Shown here: positions 43,266 through 54,589 of the stretch, piece after piece
Layout: each line of letters starts with the position of its first letter
Position numbering within the stretch: position 1 is the first letter of the stretch
Origin: Sternotherus odoratus
Taxonomy: Eukaryota > Chordata > Testudines > Kinosternidae
Assembly: GCA_032164245.1 (NCBI GenBank)
Contig: JAVMKO010000001.1
Location: 248,257,644-248,321,643, forward strand
Direction: 5' to 3'
DNA: 64,000 nucleotides
Made by a program: the position numbers and the translations under genes
The notes under the pieces: model-generated
What the model was told of the DNA's origin: nothing
The model's input: the letters and a program-made list of their open reading frames with translations, nothing else
Database searches by the model: none

Positions 43266-44667
43266 CAGGGGTTCTCAAACTTCATTGCACTGTGACTCCC
43301 CTGTGACAACAAAAATTGCTACGTGACCCAAGGAAGGGGGAACTGAAGCCTGAGCCCGCCTGAGACCTGCTCTAGGTGGGGAAGCTAAATCCAAAGCCTG
43401 AGCCCCACTTCCCTGGGTGGGAGGGTGTCACGTTACTGAAATAATTTGGGACCATATAGATCATTGGTGCAACCAGGATCCTATAGTGGCACCAAATCTT
43501 ATGTACAGGGGGTCATAATGGGTGTCTACGACCAGGTTATGAATTGCTAATTATGAATATGCCATTGATATGTGTGTATCTTTTTTGGAACTAAAGTTAT
43601 GAATATTGGATATAGGGTGCCTGTACTTCAAACTTATGCTTGGCTTCTGGGGGAAATCTCAGGCAAGCTGGTGTTAACTTGAATGGCATGCCTGATGGCC
43701 CATTAAAGGGCCATCAACTGCACAATGAACTCTGTCTACACCTGAGGAGCTTCGCCAGGAATGTGACATGCCTGGGCAGAAACTGAATCCTGGAGAGTCT
43801 AGTGATTGGACCATGTGGCTATGAACCTCCATTTTGCAACCGGACTCTAGGAGGGAGTCTATAAAGCCTGGGAGACATGGCTCCATTTGGTCTTCTACTT
43901 TCAGCCTGCAGCCTGTCTTGCTTCCAGCTCTGAATGGACTTTGCTACACAGGCAAACTCTGGACTAAGGTGCTGACCCATCCCTAAATGGGAGGCTTTCT
44001 AAAGACTTTGATTTAAACCTGCAGTTATTCTACCTTTGCTGCAAGCCTGGACCAAGATGTTTGCCATTGCTGCATGTTACTGATTTCTTTTAACCATTCC
44101 TAACCCTCACCTATACTTTTTTCCTTGTATAATAAACCTTTAGTTATAGATTCTAAAGGATTGGCAACGGCGTGATTTGTGGGAAGATTTGATTTGTATA
44201 TTGACCTGGGTCTGGGGCCTGATTCTTTAGAATTGGGGAGAACCGTTTTCTTTATTTGGGGTACTGGTTTTCATAACCATTGATCCCCAGGACAGGTGGC
44301 TGCTGGTGGTGATACTGGGAACCTGGAGTGTCTAAGGGAATTGCTTGTGTGACTTGTGGTTAGCCAGTGGGGTGAAACCAAAGTCTTTTCTGTTTGGCTG
44401 GTTTGGTTTGCCTTAGTGTGGAAAAGCCCCAGCTTTGGGCTGTAGTTGCCCCTTTGGAAGCAATCTGTCCTGATCTGACACTCACAGTTGGATCGCACCA
44501 GGAACAGCACCATCACAGAGGGCCAAAGCCAAAGGCTTCAGTCCCAGGTACGGGGCCTGTAACCTGAGCCCTACTGCCCAGGCTTCAGCCCCTGACCCCA
44601 ACTAGTCTATGCCAGCCCTAGTGATCCCACTGAAATGGGGTCATGACCCACAGTTTGAGAACCACCG
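43266..44667. mobile_element. hAT-type element carrying a nested LTR
   Basis: Left CAGGGGTTCTCAAACTTC and right GTTTGAGAACCACCG are inverted over 13 of 15 bases. CTCTATAT flanks it on both sides (43258-43265 and 44668-44675), a perfect 8-bp hAT duplication that lies in CR1 text. The hAT sequence itself is about 310 bases (CCCAAGGAAGGGGG, AGCCTGAGCCCCAC), the rest being the LTR at 43426-44517. Non-coding. Confidence 0.9.
43426..44517 (+). mobile_element. Solo LTR (ERV-type), 1092 bp
   Basis: Starts TGTCACGTTACTG and ends CAGCACCATCACA, with TG...CA termini. GAGGG occurs on both sides (43421-43425 and 44518-44522), a perfect 5-bp duplication. A TATAATAAACCTTT at about 44127-44140 supplies an AATAAA polyadenylation word in a plausible position, which favours plus orientation. 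No gag, pol or env lies beside it, so it is the product of LTR-LTR recombination. A 5-bp duplication fits ERVL/spuma-like or Gypsy families. Confidence 0.85.
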
Positions 44668-45302
44668 CTCTATATAAACCCCCAGTACGCCCACATTGTA
44701 AAAAAGATATTTTGGAATTGGAAAGGGTACAGAAAAGGGCAACAAAAATGATCAGGGGTATGGACCAGCTTCCATGTAAGATGAGATTTCTGTGCAGTCT
44801 AGACTGTGACTTTCCATCTTGGAAAAGAGATGACTAAGGTGGGATATGATGGAGGTCTATAAAATCATGACTGGTGTGAAGAAAATAATTAAGGAAGTAT
44901 TATTTACTTCTTCTCATAACAGAAGAACTAGGGATCACCAAATTAAGTTAATAGGCAGCAGGTTTAAAGCTAACAGAAGGAAGCATTTCTCCACACAATG
45001 CACAGTCAACCTATGGAACTCCTTGCCAGAGGGTGTTGTGAAGGCCAAGACTACAACAGGATTCCAAAAAAAACTAGATAAATTCATGAAGGATAGATTA
45101 ATCAGTGGCTATTAGCCAGGATGGACAGGGATGGTGTCTCTAGCCTCTGTTTGCCAGAACCTGGGAATAGGGGACAGGGGATGGATCACTTGATGATTAC
45201 CTGTTCTGTTCATTCCCTCTGAAGCACCTGGCCACTGTCGGAAGACACATACCGGTACTAGACTAGCTGGACCTGTGGTCTGAGTCAGTATGGCGTTCTT
45301 AT

Positions 45303-47019
45303 CTGGCTGCAGTTAAACACCTAAATTTTCTTTTAAGGATATTTTATGCAGCTGGAAAATATATATGCACTGGATCAGCTATATTTAAAGTAGGTTTTTT
45401 TTTTCATTTCTTCTTTCCATTATTATATTATCCTGTAATGCCAGCCATAATCCTGGACTTCTATTCTCAGAAATCGACAGCTACTGAATTATTTTTTCTC
45501 TCTTTCAGCTGAGAATATATCTTTTTGTTTATCTTAAATCTAATCATTCTTTTCCTTCCCATTAAGGAGATTTACTCTTTTACACAAAGATTCGCAATAC
45601 AAAAGAATGTGTAGATAGTTGCAGAGCTTTTTTGAAGACTTGTGGTGCATAGTTCAAAGTTTAATTCTATTAAAGATATAACTGACTAATTTGTTGTCTC
45701 GACCTGGCAGGTCAAACTCATTCCCACTATTTCACAAGCTTGAGCGTCAAGGTATCAAGCTGAACATGATCATGAAAAGGGTGAAGGGCTTCCTATGTGA
45801 GTTTCATTAATTCCTTAAAGATTCTCCTCCACATATAAATGCATAGCAGTACATAGGGACAGCTTTTTAACTGATGCAAATCGTGATGAAGTCATTGGTT
45901 TCAGCTGACCTATGATGATTTATACCAGCTGTGTTCCTGGCCCACCATTCAAATAATGCAGATTCAATACTCTGACATTCCAGTGATGCAGGGACCTCTA
46001 ATAGAACATAATAATGCTGGCGTGCCTGCTCTGAATTATAATGTAATAACAGTCACAAGCTGAGCTCTGTTATGAGGTAATAACAGGCTTGTATGCCAGC
46101 TCCTCAGATGGCTGCAGTCAATGCAGATTTACACAAGCTGAGAATCTGGCTTTTATGTTTGCATCCTTATCCTGGATGCTGGTTAGCAGTGCACTCAGCC
46201 TCCGTGGCTGTTGTCGATGTGTATTAGCGTATACAGGAAACCTGCTCAGTGGCTTTCTTAACAAGACAGGGTTCCATTATTTTGAGTTTCTACTGAAGCA
46301 AGCTGGCAATGATGAGGAGCTCCAGGCTTCTTGTAAATTTCAGTCCCTGGGGGAAAATCTCCTCTGTGTGGCTGCCTTCCCCACTCCTACCCAGCTCCTT
46401 CTCCCAGGCACACAGAGGAGATTGTATGTATGGGAGAGGGAGCAGCTGACACCATACTCACAGGAGGTGAGCGGCAGAGAGGAAGCAGAAAGAGCCTAGC
46501 AGCCCAGGGCAGCTTTGCTCCCTCCTGTCCCCACCCCTCCAGTGAAGAAAGGGTCAGTCTGCTCGCTGTTCCTCTCCTCGCCCTCCCATCAAACAGTAGC
46601 TCTGGGAAGGGGAAGAAGGAGATGAAGAACCTCTAGAGCTGTCCCTTCCCTCAAAACCTGGAGAAATGGAGAACAGGACTCCACTGCAGCTGCCCTTTTC
46701 CTTCGGCTGAGAGGGGGATGAAGAACCATAGAAGCTTCTGGAGACGCAGAGAAGAGGCTGGAGGGACAGGCAGACATGGGGGCTGATGAGAAAAGGCAGA
46801 GGTGGGAGCCAGGCATGGGTGCATAATTAATTGGCATGAGGATGGGATGGGACACACAACTAAGGGATTAGAATGTTGGTTTGGAGGAGAGGCTAGAAGC
46901 TCCTCTAGGCTGTCAGTGGAGCTCCTACGCGGGAAACCAGAATCACCTCACACCATGAATTTGGGAATATTGGTGTGTGGGGTCATGGGGATGGGCACAG
47001 GGAGGTCAAAATTCCAAAG
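45303..47019. other. No recognised gene or repeat
   Basis: AT-rich to about 46080, then a more GC-rich stretch to 46900. A 136-codon plus frame at 46089-46499 is the longest. It has no recognisable domain, and the region has overlapping frames on both strands, so I do not call it a gene. Confidence 0.45.
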
Positions 47020-47024
47020 CTGGG

Positions 47025-47135
47025 CCGTAAAATCTTTTTAAAACAAAAAAAATCTTGATTTGGGGGGTTATCTCATGATTTCAAAGGGGTTGACTCATGA
47101 TTTTCGATGTCTTGGGCTTAGCAATACTGATATAG
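47025..47135. repeat. TCATGATTT-type repeat fragment
   Basis: Words GGTTATCTCATGATTTC, TTGACTCATGATTTTCG, and CTTGGGCTTAGCAATACTG recall a common reptile/bird repeat with spaced CTCATGATTT motifs and a GGCAATACTG end. Family not assigned. Confidence 0.4.
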
Positions 47136-47317
47136 GGTTATAACAGGCTCAGGCTTACACATCTTGATGTATTTATTGTGTGCCAAGAAGCAACCTCTAG
47201 CTGGGTCCCATCCCAATGATGTCTAAACTGTCTGTAGCCAGCCAGTCATTTATTACCTACTAGTGAAAATACCTGGCGTTGCTCGGGTCCGTCGGAGGTG
47301 GGAAGGGGGCAGAGAGC

Positions 47318-47822
47318 AAACCTGACACCCCCACCTCACGCCCCCGACCAAACCCGACACCCCCACCTCACTTACCCCTCGACCAACCCTGACTCACATT
47401 TTCACCACCCCACCCAAACCCAACACCCCCACGTCACCCCCCCTACCAACACCCACATCTCACCCCCCATAGACCAAACCTGACACACCCACCTCACTTC
47501 CCCCCCAACCAAACCCGACACCCCTACCTACCACCAAAACCAAACCCGACACCCACACCTCACTTACCCCTCGACCAACCCCGACCCCTCTCCTCACCCC
47601 CCCAACCAAACCCAACACCCCCACCTTACCCCCCCACCAAACCCAGCACCCCCTGACCAACTCCCACACCTCACCCCCCACCCACCCTGACACCTTCCCA
47701 CCCCCCCAGACCAAACCCAACACCCCCGTTTCACTTACCCCCCGACCAAACCCGACACCTCCACCTCACCCCCCCGACCAAACCCGACAGCCCTACCTCA
47801 CCCTCCGACCAAACCCAACTCG
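47318..47822. repeat. C-rich minisatellite
   Basis: About 500 bases of degenerate 28-36-base units built on CCCCGACCAAACCCGACAC and CCCCCACCTCACTTACC. The plus strand is almost free of G. GGGTCCGTCGGAGGTGG occurs just before the array (about 47285) and again just after it (47821), followed by two more partial units of that G-rich motif to about 47925. Confidence 0.85.
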
Positions 47823-48136
47823 GGTCCGTCGGAGGTGGGGAGGGGGCAGAGAGCTGAGTGAGTGCGGGGTCCGTTGGAGGGGGGAGGGGGCAGAGAGCTG
47901 AGCGAATGCGAGGTCCGTTGGAGGGGGTATTATGACATCATAACTATGTCACAGAGAACAGCAGCTGCCCAGCTGATGTGAATGGGCTTTAAAGAATTTC
48001 ACCCCTGGGGGGCGTCAGAGGTGAGATTTGAAAAATTTTCGACTCTTACCCTGATTAGGACCCTAAGACCTATAACTGTACCAAATTTCAAGTCTCTAGC
48101 TCAAAGGGTGTGGAAGTAGTAAGTGCACATACATAC

Positions 48137-48752
48137 TGTGATAGAGGAAGGCCAGGGAGCTGTGGCAGAGTGTTTGAGGGGAGATATATCAGCTCCAGGT
48201 TCATTAGGGCGTGGCTCCCTGTAGACTAGGGAAGCAGGCAGCAGGTTAATTAGGAGCACTGCTGCCAATTAAGGCCTTAATAAAAACCCCTGCCTCAGGC
48301 AGACAGGTGTGGGTGTTTGGAAGGAGTTTGGAGAAGTTGGAGCAGAGAGCAGTTTGGAGAAGTTGGAGCAGAGAGCAGTTTGGAGAAGTTGGAGCAGAGA
48401 GCAGTTTGGAGAAGTGCTGTGGTGAGCTAAGAAAGACCCAGACCTTAAGTAAAGGAACACCTGGCTTGTGTAGAGAGAGGGCAGGAAGCCCCCCACAAGC
48501 TGAAGAGTAGGAGAGGGAAGTAGTCCAGGGGAAGGAGTAGCTAATCCCAGTGGTTTACCGCTATCCTCAGGGCCCCTGGGCTGGGACCCGGAGTAGAGGG
48601 CGGGCCCGGGTCCCTCCCTCTCCCCTTCTCCCCTCTAGGATACTTGTGGGACAATCAATACCCTGTTCAGAGGCAAGAAAAAGGCTCCCTGAATTCCCCC
48701 ACAAGAAGAGAAAGCACAGGACCCATCAATATCGTGGGAGTAATTTGCCACA
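48137..48752 (+). mobile_element. Solo LTR with internal tandem repeat, 616 bp
   Basis: Starts TGTGATAGAGGAAGG and ends TAATTTGCCACA. ATACATAC flanks both sides (48129-48136 and 48753-48760). Since the target is itself a CATA-rich tract, the true duplication may be only 4 bp (ATAC). An AATAAAAACC at about 48279 and three 26-bp repeats follow. No coding body. It interrupts the CATA tail of the older repeat. Confidence 0.82.
48331..48408 (+). repeat. Three identical 26-bp tandem units
   Basis: The unit runs GAGAAGTTGGAGCAGAGAGC plus AGTTTG. Units lie at 48331-48356, 48357-48382 and 48383-48408 with no mismatch, and a fourth begins (GAGAAGT). The identity implies recent expansion inside the LTR. 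Confidence 0.95.
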
Positions 48753-48930
48753 ATACATACATGCATACATACACCATTTGACTTTTATATATATAGATAA
48801 TTCCCTCATTCCCAAATGGATTCTGAACATTTTTTATCCGTTATCCATTCAACACGGTGTGTAAAATCACAGCGCACAGATTCATTCAGCTGATTCAAGT
48901 TTCTCAACAGCCACTTTTTCAAAAAGGCTC

Positions 48931-49592
48931 TGTGATGGTGGCATAGACTCCCATCCTAACCACAGCCACTAAGGGGTTTACAGGTAGACAAGCTATCTCA
49001 GCTGTGATTAATTGCTGGGCTATTGATAGCTGAGATAAGAAGGCTGCGGATCAGATAGACTGGCTGGCTTCCAGAGAGAATTACCAAGAGGTGGTTCCTC
49101 AGAAAGCAGACTGGTAGGAAGCCACATAAGGAGTTGGACTTCCAAGGGGGGTTATGAGGGTTTTGTCCTAACAAAGGATGGACAGACTGTGAATGGACAG
49201 ATGTAGGGAGCATTCTAACAAAGCAGCAAGGAATGGTAAGGAGAAGTTTCTAATTGCTTAAACCACAGGGTCTCTGGGCTAGAACCCAGAAGGAAGTACA
49301 GATCTAGATTCCCCTACCAACCCCAGAGAAGATGATAGGAAATTCTCCCTGAGGAAGAAGAGGCAAGGAGTAAAGAGCCCAGATTGAGGCATAAAGTCAC
49401 TGGATTCTTTGTCTGTGGAACTCTTTATTACCCCCTAAGGGGTGAGATTATAAATGACCTGGCTTCAGTTATGAGAAGAGGCCAACCATGGCAGAGCCAA
49501 ACAGCTGTCTGTTGAGGGAAAATGAGAAGGAGTTGCTGCAATGCTGCACCCAGTTGTGAGGGGATGAGCTTTTTGGTAAGTGACCTGTGACA
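48931..49592 (+). mobile_element. Solo LTR-like element, 662 bp
   Basis: Starts TGTGATGGTGGC and ends AGTGACCTGTGACA. Flanks are GGCTC (48926-48930) and GCCTC (49593-49597), a 5-bp duplication with one mismatch. The interior is purine-rich with no coding signature. Its TGTGAT start resembles the LTR at 48137. Strand is assumed from that similarity. Confidence 0.6.
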
Positions 49593-49597
49593 GCCTC

Positions 49598-51704
49598 CAA
49601 AATATGGGGGGCAATATTTGCATACACACATCCATTTTAAGTATGTGCAAAGCATATTTGTACAGACAAGTAAGAGAACTATGCAGTTGAGAACTCAAGC
49701 TATAATCATAACTAAAACACCACATCCTGACACCCTGAGCTTTGGGAAAGTGTTTTTTCTGGATCCAAATTTCACTGCACTTCCTTGGGAGGATAAACCA
49801 AAACCATGGTATCAAGTACCTTCCGATACTGGAAATGTTTGGATCTAAACTTGGCAATTCAGGCCTATCTGCAATAAATCTTTGATTTGCATGTGCAAAT
49901 GTGGATCCTATATATGCAAATTGATAGGATAAATTTTGAGTGTATACAATTTGGAAACTTTTTGACCCTTCATTTTATTACTTTGTTTGGTCACCTTTTT
50001 TCCTCTGTAACCGAGAGAAAGTAAAAATGATGTGTCAGTCAAGGCTGTTAGAACTTCTTCCCTTCTCTACCTTTATATCCTCCCTAAAGGTTTAGGTGAA
50101 AGCATGTGCAACATGCAAATTATTTATTTACTAAGTTCCCTGAATGCTTGAGACTATGTTTTGTCATGCACATTCTTAGAAATTTGCCTGTTAGTTGATT
50201 TTTAGAATTGTTTAAACACATTGAACTCACGGTGTTTCTGCTAAAATGATTAGCAGTGAAACATTAACAAAGCTGATGCTTGAAGTGTCACCATTAGGCT
50301 TCAGAATTAACATCATATAGTGATGAACCATGTCGTTTCTAACCCCACTGAGATCTTTTGTTTCTGAGCCAGATCCCCAGCCCTGATACAGTTCCCTTTG
50401 TGCCTCCAGAGCAGTGCAAAGGGAACTTTAAAATGCCCTCATTTACTTCCCTTTACACCATTACTCGGCTGCCCCTCTCTATGTAACAAGTTTGCCTCTC
50501 ATCCCCCTGATCTCTTTGCTTGTATGTCACCTTCCCTTTTCCTGTCTTGTGTTAGTTGTCATCATTTTAAAACTGTAATTTGTGAAGGATAGGAACAGTG
50601 TCTTCCTCTGCCTATCACACTTTGGGTGCTACCAGAATCTAAATAATAAATAGGAACTTGTTTAGAATAATTAATTATTTTAAATCCAGACAATCTAGTT
50701 AATATTTAAGCAGTTTCTCTAAGGTATTTGCTTCATTTACTATTAATCTCAGCTCTGAATGGCTTCCATCAAAGTCTATAGACCCCCATACTCTATGTAC
50801 TAACTTATTCTTCAGTAAATCACAATATCAAGTTAATTTAACAGTAAGAAAGAAGTGCCTTTAGGACATGAAACAAGTCTGCTTTTTTTAGGTTCTCAAG
50901 CTCTATTTTATGAGGTTGATAGTATTATTTCAACATTCCAGTACCCATGGGCTGTTCAATTTATTCTTGTACCTTTGATATTGTAACCAGATTTGCAGTC
51001 ATGACACCAAGGACTTAAATGTCTATAGGGCCTTCTTTTGGGGAAAATTTACCAAGAAGAAAGGTCTTTTGTGGAAGATTCTTAGACTTTTCTAACTACA
51101 AAAGCATTGTAACATGTTTATCTTAAAGCGGGATTGGACTGACAATTCTTTTCACTTTGATGAAATAATCTTGCTATCCTGTCATACTAAACTTCCTAAT
51201 CTTCCACTTGCTCCTGTGTATCTACACTTAACTCACCAGCACCACTGAAGAAGCAGCAGAAACAATGGTTAATATTTAGCAAGATAGAAAGATATTACCT
51301 AAAATGAAAATCTTATACATACCTGGGTCTGGGTCATTGGTTTTTCTGACTGTGGCTTTTTAAGCATCTATATTGTCATGTTAGAAACCTTGATTATGTT
51401 TCCATCCATATATCCCTTGCATTTAATCTAGAAGCTGGCTTTTAAGACAATAAGGCAGGATTGAATCATAGCAGCAGTCTAACAATAGACATTTGCTGAG
51501 GCAAACTGTCACTAAGAGGCTAGTTCTTTGCCTAGGGATGTCAAGGGAAGGATCCGAGGGATGTCAGTGAGTGCTGGAATGGGGCCAAAAACCAAAACAT
51601 ATGATTGCCATAAGCCTTGAATTCAGTTCATTCTGCAAATCTGCCACAATTCTTTGTTATTAGTCTATCTCAGTTTTATCAAAGAGACCCAAAACTGCCA
51701 GCTT
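49598..51704. other. Mostly unique AT-rich DNA
   Basis: Apart from a SINE scrap at about 50561-50655, I see no repeat ends or coding signature. Confidence 0.5.
50561..50655 (+). mobile_element. SINE tail fragment
   Basis: GTGAAGGATAGGAACAGTGTC, CACTTTGGGTGCTACCAG and AATCTAAATAATAAATAGG match the tail style of the SINE at 63385-63620 (AAGGTAAGCTCTTCAGGGCC, GGGACTGTTTCTC). Confidence 0.5.
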
Positions 51705-53462
51705 CTTGCTTCAGTGGATAGAAAAAGCTGGTCCAGATAACTTGCATCCAAAAGTTTTAGAAGAGCTGGCTGAGGAACTCACTAGACAGTTAAATTTTTT
51801 TTCAATAAGTCTTGAAGTATAGGGGAATTTTCGTAAGATTGGAAGAAAGTTAATGAATCAATTTTTAAAGGGTTAACGGGATGACCTGTCAGCCTAACAT
51901 CAATCCTGGGGAATATAATGGAGTGAATCATATGGGACTCTATTAATAGAGAATTAAAGGGGAGCAATATAATTAATGCAAGTCAGCATGGGTTTATGGG
52001 AAATGGATCCTGTCAAACTAACTTTCTTTCCATGAGATTGCAAGTTTGGTTGATAAAGGTAATAGTGTTGACCTAATATTCTTAGACTTCTCTAAGACAT
52101 TTGACTTGGTGCCACACATTTTGATTAAAAAATAGAATATAAAATTTACATAGCATTGTTGTAGGAGATGGTGTGGCAGGTGCGCCGTTCCCCCTTCCGA
52201 GCTGGACCAAGACATTCCGGTGACACATGCTTATATACAGATACAGAACAAGTTACACATCACTCCTGACGTATTCAGGTGTAACCCTTCCACGTAGCAA
52301 GGTACAACCCTCCTACGTAGTAAGGTGCAGCCCATTTACATCGTTAGGTGCCGCCTCGCCCCTTGCACCTGTTGTTTTGATCAAAACAACTCTATCCATC
52401 ATTTTACCCTGTCATTGGGATGGGTCAGCCTGTTCCTTGTTATCTGAGGAATGTTCTTGGTTTCTAATGTACCTTGGTACAGTGTATATGTGTTTATACT
52501 AAAACTTATAATGAGTATGAATTCTTGCGTTATCAGCCCTGTCCCGGCCAAGTTCTATATGCTGAACCAGCCTTTTTACTCACAGCTAAACTTTGCTTTA
52601 TATTAGCAGAGGCTTGACCATACTTTAGTTCAGGCCTCAGACTGGGCCCTCAAGTAGGCCTTTAGCCTTTACTTACATTGCCTTTACTTACTACAAGCAT
52701 ATATTAAATGGATTAAAAACTGGCTAATTGATAGGTCTCAGAATGTAATTGTAAACAGAATAGTCACGAAGCAGGTGTGTTTCCAATGAGGCTCCATGTG
52801 GATCAGTTCTTGGCCCTGCTCTGTTTAACATTTTTATCAAGGTGGCCAAAAGAGCTAAAGTGATCCTAGATGCATAAACAGAGGCATCTAGAGTAAGAGC
52901 AAAGAGGCTGTTTTATCTCTGTATTGGTCATTTGTGTGACCACTGCTGGAATGCTGTGTCCAGTTCTGGTGCCCACAATTCAAGAAGAATGTTGATAAGT
53001 TAGAGAGGTTTCAGAGAAGATCTACAAGAATGAGTAAAGGATTTGAAAACCTCCCTTATAGTGACAGACTCAAAAACCTCAATTTAGTCAATTAACAAAG
53101 AGAAAGTTAAGGGGTGACTTGATTATAATCTATAAATACCTACATAGGAATAGCTATCTAATAATGGGGTCTTCAATCTATCAGAGAAAGGTATAACACA
53201 CACACAAGCACAATGGAAGTTGGACAAATTCAAATGGAAAATAAGGTGTAAGGTTTTTTTACAGTGAGAGTAGTTAACCATTGGAAAAATTTACCCAAAG
53301 CTGTGGTAAAATCTCCATGACTGACAAATTTTAAGTCCAGGTTAGGCAACTTTCTAAAGAGATGTTGTAGGAATTATTGTTGGAAAGTTCTGTTGCCTGT
53401 GTTATACAGGAAATCAGAGTCGATGATTGCAATGGTCCGGTCTGGCCTTGGAATCTGTGAAC
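51705..53462 (+). mobile_element. Old CR1/L3-like LINE, split by an LTR
   Basis: Sense text encodes GPDNLHPKVLEELAEELTRQ, the CR1 reverse-transcriptase N-terminal segment. Later LIFLDFSKTFDLVPH is the motif-A region, followed beyond the LTR by KWIKNWL. The YxDD part is missing: text jumps at about 52850 from 'ACATTTTTATCAAGG' to the C-terminal VILDA-like region. It ends with GCAATGGTCCGGTCTGGCC. Many stops; dead copy, split at 52157-52695. Confidence 0.78.
52157..52695 (-). mobile_element. Solo LTR in CR1, 539 bp
   Basis: Plus-strand ends are TGTTGTAGGAGATGG and CTTTACTTACTACA. Because both read TG...CA, orientation is judged from a TATATAAGCATG box on the minus strand (about 52228-52240), so minus is favoured. 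AGCAT flanks both sides (52152-52156 and 52696-52700), a perfect 5-bp duplication in CR1 text. Near 52270-52350 three imperfect 23-bp units (each with CACGTAGCAAGG / CTACGTAGTAAGG / TACATCGTTAGG) lie in tandem. No coding body. Confidence 0.85.
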
Positions 53463-53624
53463 CTGAGCATCATTGTAGACAGTTCAGTGAAGACCTCTTC
53501 ATGATGTGCAACAGCAGTCAATAAAAGCAGACAAGATGTTAAGATGTATAAGGAATGGGATGGAGAACAATGTGGAGAATGTTACAAAGCCTTTATCCAA
53601 ATCAATGTTGCAGCGTCATCTGAA

Positions 53625-53885
53625 ATAGCATCCTACTGGAAGGGATGTCAAGACGTCATCTAGTTCAGTCCCTTTCACTCATGCCTGGACTATTATCTAG
53701 GCCACCTCTGAGGGCAATTTATTCCAGTGCTTAACCACCCTGGCAGTCAGGACATTTTTCCTAATGTCCAACCTAAACCCCCCTCCCCTCCCCGGTGCAG
53801 TTTAAGCCCATTGTTTCTTGTCCCATCCTCAGAGGTTAAGAACAACAATTTTTCCTCCCTCCTCCTTGTAACAAGTGTTCTCCCT
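53625..53885 (-). mobile_element. CR1 3' region, antisense
   Basis: GGAAGGGATGTCAAGACGTC, ATCTAGTTCAGTCCCTTTC, ATTTTTCCTAATGTCCAACC, and TTTAAGCCCATTGTTTCTTG match antisense CR1 3' UTR, similar to 27.85-28.1 kb. Confidence 0.75.
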
Positions 53886-54175
53886 GGGACAGAGCCATAT
53901 CCTCCTCCCCTGGTATTGTGACAGCAGTCCTCTGTACCTGGTTAGCTTCCTCAGTCTTGGACATCTCTTATGAATATTCTGAAGGAATTTCTCATGGGCA
54001 TGGATACTCCTCAGCCTAGCCACTTCCTCCTGTAGCTCTCTCCCCTTCTTCCTGAGAGATTCCACCAGCAGGCACCTTTCACACTGGATGGTCCCCCCTG
54101 AGGCTTTCTGAGAGTAGGAATTACAGGCCCGAATCTCTGCAAATCCACACCAGGATCTGGGTAGAGGCATCCATG
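53886..54175 (-). pseudogene. Possible CR1 ORF1 fragment
   Basis: The minus frame contains CERCLLVESLRKKGRELQEE and VARLRSIHAHEKFLQNI, a Cys-x2-Cys followed by a leucine- and charge-rich predicted coiled coil. CR1 ORF1 proteins have such a head (a zinc-like pair then a coiled coil), and it directly adjoins an antisense CR1 3' end. CR1 ORF1 products bind RNA and assemble with the element RNA. The piece is short and out of its normal position, so the identity is moderate only. Confidence 0.5.
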
Positions 54176-54589
54176 GTTAGGTTCTGTGTCTGGATACAGG
54201 TGCAGGTGGAAGAGAGAAGAGCAGTGTTGGCACTAGCAATGTGGCCCTTTCTAACCATAGCAATTATATTACATCTCCCTCCCATCAACTCCCTCTCAAA
54301 GCCCCCTGTTCACTAGCTCCCCTTGGTCACTTAGCCTCTGGCTTTTAAGGCCTTCTGTCCTAGATCAGCCCTACCCGCTCATTAACCACACAGTGGGAGG
54401 CTGATCAAAGACGACCAAGGATGATCCAGGGGACAAAGTCTCAAACAGTCCCCAGATATACAATCCCAACTAACCCTGTAACTGAAATAACCTTGAGGTT
54501 AAAACTCGCACCTTGTTCATTCAGGAGGGGCATCTGCTTCTCCCCCTCTCAAATTCCCCTGCTTGTGGTCCTGTGTGCTGAACTGGTTA

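Larger units (their letters stand above)
43236..45302 (+). mobile_element. CR1 LINE 3' portion, split by a nested hAT
   Basis: A left scrap (about 43236-43265, ending CATATTGCCTCTATAT) joins the right part (44668-45302) across a 1.4-kb hAT. The right part reads ACCCCCAGTACGCCCACATT, GGAAAGGGTACAGAAAAGGG, CAACAAAAATGATCAGGGG and ends TCAGTATGGCGTTCTTAT, a CR1 subfamily tail distinct from the ATTCTATGATTCTA type. The frame at 44846-45115 keeps EVYKIMTGVKKIIKEVLF and LWNSLPEGVVKAKTTTGF, the CR1 C-terminus. Dead, 5'-truncated. Confidence 0.82.
47262..48803 (+). mobile_element. Older interspersed repeat holding a minisatellite and an LTR
   Basis: Opens ACTAGTGAAAATACCTGGCG, TTGCTCGGGTC. Its right part has TACCAAATTTCAAGTCTCTA, GTGCACATACATAC, then, beyond the LTR, ATACATACATGCATACATAC and TTTATATATATAGATA. 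This head (GGCGTTGCTCGGG), a 'CCAAATTTCAAGTC' block and a CATA-rich tail occur together in repeats of many animals. I do not assign a superfamily. Broken by the array at 47318-47822 and the LTR at 48137-48752. Confidence 0.5.

Noticed and set aside
46089..46499. 136-codon plus-strand open frame
   Set aside because: Composition is unremarkable, no family features, and no flanking gene structure.
47460..47723. 87-codon glycine/valine-rich minus frame
   Set aside because: It is the minisatellite translated; periodic low-complexity sequence.
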